Below, piece by piece: positions 1 through 11,946 of a stretch of 64,000 nt of DNA (within the stretch, counting starts at the first letter, position 1; the number at the start of each line of letters is the position of its first letter). The position numbers and the translations under genes were made by a program. Where the stretch lies: NCBI GenBank assembly GCA_023525715.1, contig CM042010.1, positions 66,989,966-67,053,965 on the forward strand. Direction: 5' to 3'. This DNA comes from Cichorium intybus. Its lineage: Eukaryota; Streptophyta; Magnoliopsida; Asterales; Asteraceae. Under the pieces are notes generated by a model. The model saw nothing but the letters and a program-made list of their open reading frames with translations. It did no database searches and was not told the DNA's origin.

Positions 1-381
1 TGTTTTTCCGCTTAAACTTTATAAGGGCTTTACAATTAGTTTTTATAAAGTTTGAGTTTCTTTTCTTCCTACCACTTCCTTTAGAATCCAAACTGTCTAC
101 CGATCTGTCATGTATTTTTTCGAATCGGTTGCACACTATCCACTTTGACTTGAGTGAATCATCCCCGAATCGTTTCGATGAGTATAACCTTGTATCAAAT
201 CCTGCCTTCTCCGCATATTTATAATACATATTAACTGCATCTTGAAATGATTTCAAACTAGCATCTTTATTAGGCATAAACTCAATTGGTACAATTGGTT
301 TCCATAACTTTGTTTTCCCACTAGGAGAGTCCATAATGCTACTTTCATATGATTCTTTTTTTGACTCATCTCCATCAACAC
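1..381 (-). CDS. FAR1-like DNA-binding-domain exon (exon 2, partial)
   Basis: The minus strand is open from 381 to the window edge and encodes a FAR1-type zinc-binding domain. Visible signatures are LWKPIVPIEF, then KSFQDAVNMYYKYAEKAGFD, then KSKWIVCNRF and a second Cys in KTNCKALIKFK. This matches the order in FAR1/FHY3 and FRS proteins, which are domesticated Mutator-like transposases. The exon begins after a splice acceptor (ATACAG at 382-387); its phase fits the donor at 4897 exactly, giving an in-frame join. The domain follows an acidic N-terminus (exon 1). The coding sequence continues beyond the window, so I cannot see whether the DDE transposase and SWIM domains are present. It could be a host FRS gene or the transposase of a FAR1-type MULE; the nearby TIR at 12949-13005 favours the second. 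Confidence 0.8.
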
Positions 382-458
382 CTGTATCATTGAAAATTGA
401 ATACATTTGTATAGAAACTATTTTTATAATTTATGCCTTCATAATCATACATGAAATA

Positions 459-2566
459 TGTAACAACCTAAATTCTAGTATATGAAATAAGGACTTTAAG
501 CTAAGTATTTTAATGCTAAGAGATTTGATGTCCAAACGAGTTAAATGTATGCGAAAGGTCAAAATGGTCAAATAATGTGAAAATATGGAAACTTGGGTTT
601 TAAGACCTTTTATTAAGTTATAATGAAGTATTATTTCATTAAGGAATTTGATTTAAAGACCCGAGGACAAAAATTGGGATTTAAAAGAGAAGAAAATAAT
701 TGTAGATATTTAGAAATTTATAATTTAAAATCTACAAGGATTTGGGAAAAAGTCATCAAAGAGACTTTTGTAGATTTTGATGTACTAAGAATATAGGAAA
801 TATATTCTGGTCATTTGGATTTATAACGAAGAAGTTATGACGGTGTAAAGATGGCTAAAAAGTGACAAAAATGGCCGATAGCCCATGTTTGATGGACTGT
901 ATCGATAAATCTATAATGATTCAGACATAATTCAGTAGAAGAAAGTTGTTAAGCTCAGTTCTACCTTTCTATCGGTATAAAGTTTGTAAAAATCCGGTAT
1001 AACATGTAGAAGTTATGCAGGCTTAAAGTTTTAGAATAATTAAGAAGAAATGCCAAATTTCTCTAAGGCATGTAAGGTCCAGGGGCATTTTTGGTAATTT
1101 CCTCAAATATTGACCAGATCAAGTATCAGTTGACCCTTGTTCCCGTTTTTAGTCTGGTACGCATATTCCTCAAGAAAAATCGAGAAAGGGAAGAAGAGAA
1201 GCACACACTCTGATCGTATGTGTGTGTGTGCGCGTTAGAATGCTTGAGTGATTGTTAGTGAGAGAGAAACAGATCGATCAGAGGCTAAGAACGAGGGTCG
1301 AGGACAGGAGGATAGCAGCGGGGAAGAAGCAGACGGTGGTTTGCAGTTGCTGGCGATCGGTGGTGGGCAACAACGCCGCCTTTAGCGGCGATTCCGATGA
1401 CTGTCAGCGGCAAGAAGGTCCGACAATGGTTAGGATTCTCACAGTTGGTCCGATTTGAAGATAAATTTCAGCCCTTAGTACTTCCAATTTCAGATTATCT
1501 TGAATTTGGGCATATTTGCAAGGTAACTTTCAAGCCCTAATTTAATTGATTTTCAGAAGTCTAGAAATTGCTTGGATTATGTTTGCATGTGGAGAATTGA
1601 TTCAAGAAATATGAATAATGCTTAGAATAAACCAGAAAATCAGATTTAATCTATATATAATGTTGAATATTATGTAAACGAAAGAACTTTGTTTGGTGTT
1701 ATTGGAGGGAAAAGTCTATGGAATTAAAGCTATTGTTGAAATTGTATATACTAAGCTTTTAAACTAGAAAGATCAACTGTTTGTATGAAAATCATGTTAA
1801 GTTAAAAGCTAAAAATTTGTGTTACATATATGTTACAGTCAACAAATGAAATTGGGAAGTTATAGTCAACAAAATTATATTATGATGAGTATAAGTATGA
1901 GTTATGTTAGAAGTGTAAATTGGAAACTTGAAGTCTTTGGAAAATGATGAATTTTGTTGTTGATTCTTCCGATTTGTCCAAAATCAATCATGAAGAGAAT
2001 TATAACTTGATAATGTTATTTGGAAGATGGTGGCATGTGTACATACAGAAGGAGATTTGAAAGCTTAAAATAAATGTTATAAATAGTCATTGAACGAGTT
2101 TCAATGTTGGAATGGAATTGTGGATTCCAACTTTTGGGATAATTTTAATATGTACAAAAATATCACAAAAGTTAATGTAGAATTTAATTCCAATAATATT
2201 TTATAAAGTGTTGGGTATATTTTAGTGTCAAGTGAAAGGAAAATAACATATTTATAAAGGTTTCTATCTTAGAAACTTTATTGATTAAGATTTTGTAAAA
2301 ATGACATAAGAGGGTAAAATGACAAATGTTATGACATCTAAGTAATTAATAATGTTTTATAAGTATGTTAGACTTATAAAGTTATCTAATTTACATGTTA
2401 AACCCAAGAAATATATAATTAGCAAATTGGGACGAAAAGGGTAAAAGTGTCCCAAAAGGAACTATTATGATTTAATAATCACACGTAATTGTTGGAACGT
2501 AATTAGTTGATGTTAAGAAAGAGTTCATGTATGTTTTGATAAAAAACATATGTGTTTAGTGGTATA

Positions 2567-2648
<82 letters not shown>

Positions 2649-4159
2649 TAACCTCTTAATAAATCAATAGAGGTTGAAGGAAGTAAAGTCAAGAGCTAGT
2701 GGATTATTGTAGCTAGAAATACCTAGCTACCGAGGTGAGTACATGAGGACTTTTCTGGGTACATAGCAACAAGTTTTGTTTTTTGCAAATTGTTTAATGA
2801 TTAATAGTTTGACAAATGATTTTCAAAAGTTATGTTAAATGTTTCATGAATAATGGTTTTCGAAGTGATTTTTAAAGCTTGAATGATCAAGTATTGATTT
2901 ATGTTGACCGATTGAAATGGTTTGCAAATGATTCTAAAGTGTAAAGTTTTAAAAGTTGTTTTATGCAAAGGTCGGAATGATTTCTATATGATTGAAGAAT
3001 GTTTATGATCGAGGCCAACATGTAATGAATTGATGATAGTAAAAAAATTGGAATATGAATTAAATGTAGGAAATGTGAGAGATGTCCGGACAAGGACCTT
3101 ACCCGCAAGAAGGGGGTCAACAGACACTACTGGGATGGTACCTCCCATCGCGAAGTAGTTGTCTTCAGCATGCCCTTATGGATAGATTTGTTCTATTCCA
3201 TGAAGGGAAAGGGAACTAGCATGCCCTCACGGATAGATTGGTTCTATTCCGGGGAGGGAAAGGGGTACGGGGAAACCCGTATAAAGCCAAACAATAAGAA
3301 ATTAATCATGAATTACAGTTGGCCTATGTTTGGATAAGAAAGGGTTCAATTTATGTTTGCTTATGCTAAAGTGGAAAACATAATGTTTTTATGATAAAGT
3401 AATGAGTTATGTTTTATTGTTATAACAACGAACTTTTGTTTTCATGATAAGTAATGACTTTATGCTTTTGATGATTAAACAATGATTCTAAGATTTTATA
3501 ATGAAGTATTGATCTATAATTAGATGTTTTGATAATAAAGTGGATTTTGCAGGTTATGAAAAGAAAGGAAAGTTTTCTTGGTTTTCCTATAATTAATGAT
3601 ATTAAAATTGATTTAAACTTGTTGGGTCTAAAACCCATGTATCTCACGAGACTTTTGTCTTACGTATTTTTGTTTTAAAATGCTATGTACTCAGGAACAT
3701 GATGTTGGTTAGCAGATGATAGAAGATAGAGTATCTCAATTGCGATATAGTATGTAATGTAATTGAGATATCTATGATTATGGTTTAGAATTCCCTTGTA
3801 GTAGTACATTAAAGTCCTGTTATGTCCCGTATTGTTTTTGGGTTGTTTTATTGAGTCGGGTCGGTATGGATTTGTCCATATTGCCCAAAGGTCATGCTGA
3901 ATTTTCGGTAGAAATTGTTAGTTTAATACGGGACATAGCCTTGAGATGTTTAAAGGCTTTACTATGGTTGTTTTGATATGAGTTTGTAACCCCCAGAGTT
4001 GTTTAATTACTTTTAGACTTATTGTTTTATTGGGACCAAATGTTTCAAATGATGTCTTAAAAACTAAAAGAAAAGTTTTTGAAAGAATGAAATTTTTACT
4101 TCACCATGTTCTTATAAAAGATTACACCAAATAAGGTGTATGAAAGATGGGGTGTTACA
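459..4159 (+). mobile_element. Solo LTR, Ty3/gypsy type (3.7 kb), TSD AAATA
   Basis: It starts TGTAACAACC and ends GGGGTGTTACA, matching the termini of the gypsy LTR at 34148-35613. The 5 bp AAATA is present at both 454-458 and 4160-4164, a perfect target-site duplication. There is no internal coding region, PBS or second LTR, so this is a solo LTR left by recombination. The length and termini resemble Tekay/Del-like chromoviruses (inference). It sits in the intron of the FAR1-like gene, and its plus orientation is opposite to the gene. Confidence 0.8.
2568..2647. repeat. (TA)n microsatellite inside the solo LTR
   Basis: About 40 uninterrupted TA units. The flanks are ordinary LTR sequence, and no TIR abuts the tract, unlike the tracts at 13006, 25658, 28402 and 29194. 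Confidence 0.95.
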
Positions 4160-4174
4160 AAATACACTAATATT

Positions 4175-4690
4175 TATATATTCATTCATGATTACTGCAT
4201 ATTCATTCTACAAAGCCATTTACAGGTGTACAATCAAAATTCTTGTATTCAGTCATGATTATTTTCTGAAAATACTTGTATTCATTCATGATTACTTTAC
4301 TTGTATTCATTAATGATTACTGCATATTCATTCATTCATTCATTCATGATTATTTTCTGAAAATACTTGTATTCATTCATGATTTGTTCCTGTATTCATT
4401 CATTCATGACCATTTGTTCCTGTATTCATTCATTCATGACTATTTTCTAAAAATACTTGTATTCATTCATGATTTGTTCATTCATTCATTCATTCATGAC
4501 CATTTGTTCATGTATTCATTCATTCATGATTATTTTCTGAAAATACTTGTATTCATTCATGATTATTTTCTGAAAATACTGGTATTCATTCATGATTATC
4601 TTTCAATCATGTATTCATTCATTCATTTATGATTATTTTCTGAAAATACTTGTATTCATTCATGATTTGTTCTTGTATTCATTAATTCAT
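4175..4690. repeat. Array of the TATTCATNNATGATTA word (A-type)
   Basis: Repeated GTATTCATTCATGATTA-like words are separated by TTTTCTGAAAATACTT spacers, with ATTC slippage runs. The array lies in intron 1 of the FAR1-like gene. The same word recurs in element A2 at 27290-28105. The apparent ORF across it is repeat translation, not a gene. Confidence 0.9.
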
Positions 4691-4897
4691 GACCATTAAC
4701 CAAATTCATACATGATTTCACGCTTATTTCCATTAATTAACGTAAAACAGCATATCATTTGTTCATATATTTTTGTATTCGAAAATTATTGCATTACAGG
4801 AAAACGAACCTCAAATATATTAATTTTGTTCCTTCATTAATGATTGATTAACAAACAAAACAACAATCATATATCAATATATTAAAATTAGAGTTAC

Positions 4898-5066
4898 CTT
4901 CGTTGTCGATTTCATCATATTGCCCAATTTCTTCCTCTTCATACTCGTTTTCTAAATCTAAATCGTCTTCTTCATAATGGTTTACACCGATTTCATCAAA
5001 TTCATAATCTGTGTCACTGTTCCAAGTCGAATTATTCCTAGAATCATCACTCTCGTTGCCACTAAC
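4898..5066 (-). pseudogene. FAR1-like gene exon 1, downstream part (acidic N-terminus)
   Basis: It encodes a Ser/Asp/Glu-rich acidic segment (SGNESDDSRNNSTWNSDTDY and onward, with a later run EYEEEEIG). It ends at a GT donor in phase 1, which joins in frame to the FAR1-domain exon. The beginning of the exon lies 7.6 kb away, at 12710-12724, because Copia-1 inserted after codon 5-6. Positions 5062-5066 are one copy of the target duplication. Without the insertion, exon 1 would be 184 nt long, which fits the observed phase. The insertion makes this allele almost certainly null unless the element is spliced out or an internal start is used. Confidence 0.75.
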
Positions 5067-5842
5067 TGAAGGGTTTCTATGCAATCAATGAACACAAAAA
5101 ATCCTATGGTTCACATGCAACCCTAATATTGATCTATGTTTTCTTCTATGAAGATTAGAACTAAGAACCTAAAGGATACAATTCAATTCTAAAGATGAAT
5201 TAAGAAAACCAACCTTTGATCTTATGATCCTTCAAGCAGCAGCAAAAGTATCCTGCCTCAAATGCAAGTCACACCCAAGTGATGGAAGAGTCAGTCCAGC
5301 AGAGTAACACAGAGAGAGAGAGAGAGAGATGGCGTGAAGATGAGGTGCCAGGGGGTTCCTTTTATAGCCTCCTAGGGTTACACGTGAAACCCTAAGGAGC
5401 CTCCAACTAGACAAGGCTTTTGACCACTTGGACCACGCTTACCAAAACCCTAATTAGGGTTTCGCCAAACCCTGGAGGAGCCTCCAGGGTGGCGCCATTT
5501 TGGTCCCTGGTTTTACCTGGCCATTTATTCAACTATTGAATAAATACCAAACCAGTCCCTGCACCTTTTAATTAATTAATTTAATCTCTAAATTAAATCC
5601 AATTAATTCTAGATTAAATCTCAATTAATTAATATAGTTTCTAATTAATATATTAACACTTAAATATATTAATAAACTATATATTTATTTTCTATTGATT
5701 TATTATACAATTAATAAATCAACTATTCTCTCTACTAAACTATACATCTATCCTCCATCTATGAGGGCAACCCAAATGGACTTTGCTTTTATTCATAAGA
5801 TAAATACAATTATAAGTAATGGCTTAGACACCTAATCCAACA
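5067..5842 (-). repeat. Copia-1 3' LTR
   Basis: 776 bp; on minus it starts TGTTGGATTAGGTGTC and ends GAAACCCTTCA. It contains a TATAAAAGG box and the telo-box palindrome AAACCCTAATTAGGGTTT at 5445-5462. The AG microsatellite near 5312 is longer here than in the other LTR. Confidence 0.95.
5358..5365 (-). promoter_or_regulatory. TATA box of the Copia-1 LTR
   Basis: TATAAAAG on minus, about 80 bp downstream of the telo-box palindrome. The 5' LTR has the equivalent TATAAAAAG at about 12230-12238. That copy would drive the genomic RNA. Confidence 0.6.
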
Positions 5843-5853
5843 GTCTCCCACTT
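5843..5853 (-). other. Polypurine tract of Copia-1
   Basis: AAGTGGGAGAC on minus immediately precedes the 3' LTR. The identical tract borders Copia-2 (18674) and Copia-6 (62594). Confidence 0.85.
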
Positions 5854-6650
5854 GGATAAGTCTATGACTTTAATTGTCTGAACTCTGACCTAGTCAGTTC
5901 TGTCCAAAGATAAGTGATCTGATGATCCTCCGTCCAACAGGATATTTTCAGGCTCAAGATATGGACTAACAACAATCTTGGTCTGACACTCTGTTTCTCG
6001 ATTTCTGATTCACATATAACTTTAGAGACTACTAATTGAACACATCAATTAAGTCCCGGTTGGCCAACACTTTCAGTCAACTTCTAAATCATCGAGAGGC
6101 CTACAGATATCTGTTTCCCATCAGGTCATGGGACGGATAAGTTTTGACTCATATGTCCACAACTTTTGCGGGTCCAAATACATACAACAATGCATTTTAT
6201 AGCACCGAGTTACTGGCGCGATTTCGTATTGTCAATAAGTACTTGTATCGCAAATAACAGATCATATCTCTCCACTTAAAGATCACCTGATATTATCGTC
6301 TTAACATTGCTCGTGATATAATCCATGAAGCAATCTGTTAAGCGCGGGTTTATCCAATACTCAAATCTCTATTTCTAAGTACTCATGAACGTTACAGCAC
6401 TCTCACTGCCATGTCTAACTCTTTAGACAGTCTGCAACCAATTCATGACAGTCTTAGTTCATACTTACTTCCTAACAGTATGATCGACTGTGGAGTTTTA
6501 AATAATCTAATTATTAAGGAAGTTAAACATGCAAATATAGAAACACTGAAATAAACAATTGACAAAGGCAGTAACAATACTCATTTATAAATCTCTATTA
6601 TAAAATCACCGAGTCAATTACATTTATACTGTTACAAGTTTCTAATCTAT
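5854..6650 (-). other. Copia-1 3' non-coding region
   Basis: About 0.8 kb between the RNase H stop and the PPT. No ORF or domain is visible. It resembles the corresponding stretch of Copia-2 after 18674. Confidence 0.7.
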
Positions 6651-7586
6651 CTAATTACTAAAACTAATATCATCCTTCAATCCAATGCTCCGAGCATGCT
6701 GATTGTGCTTGATCCTATTCAGAGCCTTAGTCAAAGGATCTGCAGGATTGTCCTCGGATGATACTCGCTTAACCAGTAAGTGCCCTTCTTCTACTTGATG
6801 TCGAATGTAGTGGTACTTTCTTTCGATATGCCTGGACTTTCCATGGTCTCGCGGTTCCTTTGCCAAGGCGACCGCTCCTTCATTATCGCAGAAAAGTTCC
6901 ACCGTCTCCTGAATGCTCGGGACCACTCCAAGGACCCCGATGAAATTCTTCAGCCAAGCCGCCTCCTTAGACGCTTCGCTCACTGCGATGTACTCTGATT
7001 CGCACGTTGAATCAGCCACTGTTTCCTGCTTGGAACTTTTCCAAGTGACCGCTCCACCGTTCAAAAGAAATACCCAGCCCGACTGGGACCGTCCACTGTC
7101 CCTATCTGTCTGGAAACTGGCATCTGTATATCCACTCACTTTTAACTCATCACTGCCACCAAGGACTAATACCATATTCTTTGTCCTTCGCAGATACTTG
7201 AGTATGTTCTTGACTGCAATCCAATGTGCTTTTCCAGGATTACCCTGGAATCGACTAACCATGCTCAGTGCATAGGATACGTCGGGACGAGTACATGTCA
7301 TAGCATACATGATCGAACCTACTGCCGAAGCATAAGGTACCCGACTCATTTCAGCTATTTCCTCATCGGTAATCGGACTTTGAGTCTTACTCAATTTAAC
7401 ACCACTTAGGATTGGTAACTCTCCCTTTTTGGAATTTTTCATGTTAAACCTCTTTAACACCTTTTCCATATATGTACACTGGCTTAGACCTATCAAATTT
7501 CTATTTCTATCTCTAAGTATTCTTATCCTGAGAATATATAAGCAGCTTCCCCTAGGTCTTTCATGGCGAAACACTTCCCGAGCCAA
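6651..7586 (-). pseudogene. Copia-1 pol, C-terminal part (RT end and RNase H)
   Basis: Continues the polyprotein after a frame change. It begins with the RT thumb/connection region (IRILRDRNRN, TCTRPDVSYALSMVSRFQGN) and then has an RNase H domain with ESEYIAVSEASKEAAWLK, ELFCDNEGAVALAKEPRDHG and the tail DNPADPLTKAL. RNase H removes the RNA strand during reverse transcription. The frame break at about 7540 sits in a TTATATATT run, consistent with an extra TA dinucleotide. The rest of the domain is uninterrupted. Confidence 0.9.
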
Positions 7587-9595
7587 GCCTTAACATTCTG
7601 CAAGGTCAGAATGTCGTTTCCCATGAGCAGTATGTCATCAACATACAGCACCATGAAAGTAACTATACTCCCACTAGCCTTGACATAAACACATGACTCA
7701 TCTTTACTCCTAGAGAAACCAAACTCTTTGACTTTCTCATGGAAGCAAAGATTCCAGCTGCGAGACGCTTGCTTCAACCCGTAGATTGATCTTTCAATCT
7801 TACATACTTTATCAGGGTGCTTAGTGTCTACAAAACCTTCTGGCTGACTCATGTAAACATCTTCAGTCAGTTTTCTGTTAAGGAAAGCGGTTTTGACATC
7901 CACCTGCCAGATTTCATAATCATGAAACGCAGCTATGGCAAGCATTATCCTGATTGACTTAATCTTGGCTACTGGTGAGAAGGTTTCATCATAGTCAACC
8001 CCCGGGGTTTGAGTGAATCCCTTCGCAACCAGCCGAGCTTTATAAGTATGCACTTTTCCATCCATGTCGGTCTTCTTTTTGAAGATCCACTTGCATCCGA
8101 CTATCTTTCGACCCGGTACATTGTCAACCAAGTTCCAAACTTGATTGTCATACATGGACTTTATCTCGCTATCCATTGCCTCTTTCCATTTTGCAGACTC
8201 GGGGCCTTCCACTGCTTCACGGTAGTTAGCTGGCTCATCCAAATTAGTCAATGTACGATCACTGACTAACGTGTCTCCGTCCGAAGTAATATGGAAACCA
8301 TAGAACTCGGGCGGCATGCTAACTCTACCTGAACGCCTAAGGGGCAACGAAATGTCAGTGGGTCCAACAGGAACTTCTTCCTCATTTTGGTTGCTAGTTT
8401 CTTCCAAGGTTGTTTCCTTGGGCATCTCCTGAATTTCTTCGAGATCGATCGTACTCCCACTGTCCTCTTTGGATATGAGTTCTCTCTCTCGAAAGAACCC
8501 CCGTCTTGCTACAAAGACCACGTCCTCGCTCGGTCTGTAGAACAAGTATCCAAAAGACTGTTTCGGGTATCCGATGAAGTAACACCTCTCACTTCTTTCT
8601 GCGAGCTTATCTGAAGTATCTTGTCTCACGAATGCTTCACAGCCCCAGACTTTGATGTGTGCCAACGAGGGAACTTTCCCCGTCCACATCTCGTGCGGTG
8701 TTTTCACAACCTTCTTGGTTGGGACAAGATTTTGGATATGGGCGGTAGTCTCTAAGGCATACCCCCAGAAATGGATTGGAAGTGAGGCTCGACTCATCAT
8801 GGAACGAACCATGTCCAACAAGGTTCGGTTTCGTCTCTCTGCAACACCATTCAGCTGAGGTGTTCTTGGAGGCGACAACTGTGAAACAATTCCACATTCC
8901 TTGAGGTAATCGAGAAACTCGATACTAAGATACTCACCGCCTCTGTCGGATCTAAGCATCTTTATCTTTCTGCCCAATTGATTTTCCGCTTCATTCTTAA
9001 ACTCTTTGAACTTTTCAAATGTATCCGACTTATTCTTGATTAAGTAGACATATCCATATCTACTAAAATCGTCGGTAAAGGTCACATAGAACCGCATGCC
9101 ATCTTTAGTGGTTGTTCTGAAGGGACCACACACATCTGTGTGTATGATATCCAACAAACCTTCACCTCTTTCAAAGGAACCTTTGAATGGTGATTTTGTC
9201 ATCTTGCCTAGTAAGTAAGATTCGCATACATCATCCGACCCGAGGTCGAATGATTCCAACACTCCATCCTTTTGGAGTTGGGCGATGCGTTTCTTGTTTA
9301 TATGGCCAAGGCGACAATGCCACAGACATGCCTTTTCTATACCGCTTGAAGCATCAATAGTTAAAACATTTTTACCATAATTGTCAACACACATAATAGA
9401 TTCATACACTCCATCATAAGGCATAGCATTAAATATAAAAACATCATTTTTGAAAAAGAAAATTGAACCATTCAATTTATTAAACTCATAGTAAAAACCT
9501 TGTCTGAACAATGCATGAAATGAAATTATGTTCTTTGCCATATCAGGCGCATAGCAACAATTATTTAAATCTAATCTAACTCCACTACTCAGCAT
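7523..9595 (-). pseudogene. Copia-1 pol: integrase and reverse transcriptase
   Basis: Order: GAG-pre-integrase zinc region (LWHCRLGHIN ... VCESYLLGKM), integrase core (HTDVCGPF, TDDFSRYGYVYL, LRSDRGGEY), then the RT with KARLVAKGFTQ, QVDVKTAFLN, IYGLKQASRSWN and the catalytic YVDDILLMGND. The second Cys of the usual CxxC in the HHCC zinc site is Tyr (CESY), which probably harms integrase. The ORF is in the same frame as gag-protease and is separated from it only by a TGA at 9632-9634, so the ancestral element had a single gag-pol frame. It ends early because of the indel shared with the next segment. Confidence 0.92.
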
Positions 9596-9631
9596 CAGTC
9601 TATAAACACCGATCTTGGTAATAGGTGACGT

Positions 9632-10684
9632 TCACCTATTGCTCATGACCAGGTTCAGTCTGCCATGCTCCGATTCCCTACTTTCCTCTAGGCCCTGCAA
9701 ATTAGAACAGATATGAAAGCCACATCCTGTATCAAGGACCCATGAACAGGAAAAAGATGAGTTATTAGATATAGAATACGTACCTGCCTGTGACGGTTTC
9801 ACTTTACCGTCCTTGACGTCCTGCAGATACGTTGGGCAGCTCCTCTTCCAATGACCCTTCTGCTTGCAGTAAAAGCAGTCGGCCTCATTGGGGTTCCGAA
9901 CATGTGGAATTCCGGAAGACTTACCTTTCGGGGCACCGCTAGATGGCCCGACGTGAGTCTTTTCCCTCCAGTTCTGCTTAGGAGGGCCTTTCCGTTTCTT
10001 TCCCTTTCCGGAGCCAATAGCCAGGACAGGCGGGTTGATAGGGAGCACAGCTTTTCCCTTCATCTCGTCCTCAACCGTACGAAGCATGCGGTGTAACTCA
10101 GCTAGGTTTGCCTGGTTGTTGTTCAAATGATACGCCAGTGTCAACTGGTCATAAGAACTGGGCAATGAGTTTAGCACTATGTCAACTGCTAAATCCTCAT
10201 GAACCGGCATTTCCAGCTTTCTAAGCCTTTCCACGTAACCATGCATCCTCTGCACATGTGCACAGATGGACTCGCCCTCCTTGGGCTTGCTGTTAGTGAA
10301 AGCTTTTACAACCTCACGCCTTTCGATGCGCTCTTGCTTGCGGAACCTTTCCGCGAGCTCTTTGTGCATCCCGTAAGGCCAATAGTCCTCATAGATACGC
10401 TGCAGTTCAGGGCTCATAGTAGCGATCATGATGCAAGCCACTTTGGTTGCATCATCAGAGTGTTTGGTGTACGCAGCGATTTCCTCGGGAGTAGCGGTTT
10501 TAGTGTCCACATCAACAAGCTCGGTTTCTAGAACATACTCTTTATGTTCAAACCTTAGAGCCATTTTGATGTTGCGGATCCAGTCATTATAGTTAGTGCC
10601 GTCCAACGTCACTTTTGAGCATAATGACAGAATCGAGGTGACGTTACCGAGATTTGAGTGGGGAACGGATTGGTCAGAAGACAT
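9632..10684 (-). CDS. Copia-1 gag and protease start
   Basis: 350 codons from an ATG at 10684. The first two thirds are a UBN2-type copia gag (DGTNYNDWIRNIKMALRFEH, LNSLPSSYDQ), followed by a CCHC zinc knuckle CFYCKQKGHWKRSC at about residues 270-283 and a protease start WVLDTGCGFHIC (usual D-S/T-G active site). Gag forms the virus-like particle and the knuckle binds RNA. It ends at a TGA in the middle of the protease. The reading frame continues in phase into pol, so this is either a nonsense mutation or, less likely, a readthrough stop. Confidence 0.9.
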   Translation of the reverse strand: MSSDQSVPHSNLGNVTSILSLCSKVTLDGTNYNDWIRNIKMALRFEHKEYVLETELVDVDTKTATPEEIAAYTKHSDDATKVACIMIATMSPELQRIYEDYWPYGMHKELAERFRKQERIERREVVKAFTNSKPKEGESICAHVQRMHGYVERLRKLEMPVHEDLAVDIVLNSLPSSYDQLTLAYHLNNNQANLAELHRMLRTVEDEMKGKAVLPINPPVLAIGSGKGKKRKGPPKQNWREKTHVGPSSGAPKGKSSGIPHVRNPNEADCFYCKQKGHWKRSCPTYLQDVKDGKVKPSQAGTYSISNNSSFSCSWVLDTGCGFHICSNLQGLEESRESEHGRLNLVMSNR

Positions 10685-11933
10685 CTGAACAAGAACAAGG
10701 TAGTTTTAATTAGATATAATAATAATAATAATCCTTATATTCACCCAAGAACAAATATAAGGCTAGGATCCTACAATAACAATCTACAATACCGAAAAGG
10801 GATGCCGTAATCAATATTGCAAATTTTATAAGGTAGGCGAATGACGATTCAGCCAATTCCACCGCGGAAACATAATCATATTATAATGGAATTCCTAGTT
10901 TCTTTAAGATTTACCGAACTGTTCGATAGCATGTTTTAATCTCGGGAATGCCCCGCTGTTTGTGACTGGGATACCGAGGATCACAAACCGGGTGTGAATA
11001 ACCATGCAAATTGCTTGGTACTCTTGAAGTCAATTGTCATCTCTAATTAACGTGCCGGTAAACCACACACGCTCCGTTAATAATGACAAAATCAAGAATC
11101 CCATTGCGACTCTTTGCGGACCCCAGTTAGCGTGCCGGTAAACCACACACGCTCCACCAACGTTCCATAAAGTGCAATGTGCAATTTCATGGATTAGCAC
11201 CAATTCACATTTTAAACTTAAAGTAACTGGATTGGGATTTGTTTTAGGGTTCTAGTACTTTCAATTATAGCATTATAGTTTTAAGAGGCTTAGCGGTTCT
11301 ATCATACCCGTTCGGCTAACGACACTCGACTGACCAGGAGAGCGGTAGGTAAGAGTAGATACCCATTAGACTAACATTTTATAGTCAGTCGCCTTATACC
11401 CTCTTTATAGGACAGTTTTGTGAATGAGGCTTACTAGCGGTAGACTAACCAATTTTCTTATATATATTAAATTAACTTTTAATCATAAATATATATAAGA
11501 TATATTTTAATCTCATTAAAATATTTTAGAATTAATTTTATCTTAATTTTCGCAAATTATTACTAATTTTTTTGAAAATTTTAATTAATTCTTTAAACTG
11601 ATTTAATTGGTCTTTTAATTAATCAATTAATTAAACTAATTAAATCTAGGTTACAGATTACCAAATTAATCAAATTAATTAATTTGTATTGGTCCATGAT
11701 TCTCGAAAATTACAAACCATAGGAATCTGTATCTTATTACCAAAAATAACAACACACAATTAAGGCAAGTAAATCAAGCAATCAAGGGGGACCAATAGGG
11801 CATGGCGGCTAGGGTTAGGAAACCCTAGCCAAGCCGTCGACTTCTATGCATCCCAAGGAGGTATTTTCGCAAAATACCTTGAGGCAAGAACAAATCTCAT
11901 GCAGTTCAAATCAATTCACAAGAAAACAAGCTA
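10685..11933 (-). other. Copia-1 5' leader
   Basis: 1.25 kb between PBS and gag ATG without coding signal. It contains two copies of GCCGGTAAACCACACACGCT near 11054 and 11133. The leader is conserved in Copia-2 (23323-24555), which suggests packaging or translation signals (inference). Confidence 0.75.
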
Positions 11934-11945
11934 GCTCTGATACCA
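11934..11945 (-). other. Primer binding site, tRNA-iMet (Copia-1)
   Basis: TGGTATCAGAGC on minus, one base after the 5' LTR; complementary to the 3' end of plant initiator tRNA-Met. Confidence 0.93.
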
Positions 11946-11946
11946 C

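Larger units (their letters stand above)
382..4897 (-). other. Intron 1 of the FAR1-like gene
   Basis: The donor GTAACTC (read on minus at 4891-4897) follows ...GACAACGAAG, and the acceptor ATACAG ends at 382. Both exons are phase 1 and join in frame. The 4.5 kb length is mostly a 3.7 kb solo LTR; without it the intron is about 0.8 kb and includes an array of the TATTCAT..ATGATTA word. Confidence 0.65.

Noticed and set aside
1252..1458. 68-codon ORF with Arg-rich peptide in the solo LTR
   Set aside because: No known domain, and the surrounding LTR boundaries and TSD explain the sequence.
4276..4632. 118-codon ORF rich in SFIHD repeats
   Set aside because: It is the six-base-slipping ATTCATTCATGATTA minisatellite read in one frame; no start context, no conservation expected.
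5445..5462. Interstitial telomere repeat
   Set aside because: Only a single AAACCCTAA pair in palindrome form, present at the same place in every family LTR; a promoter telo box fits better.
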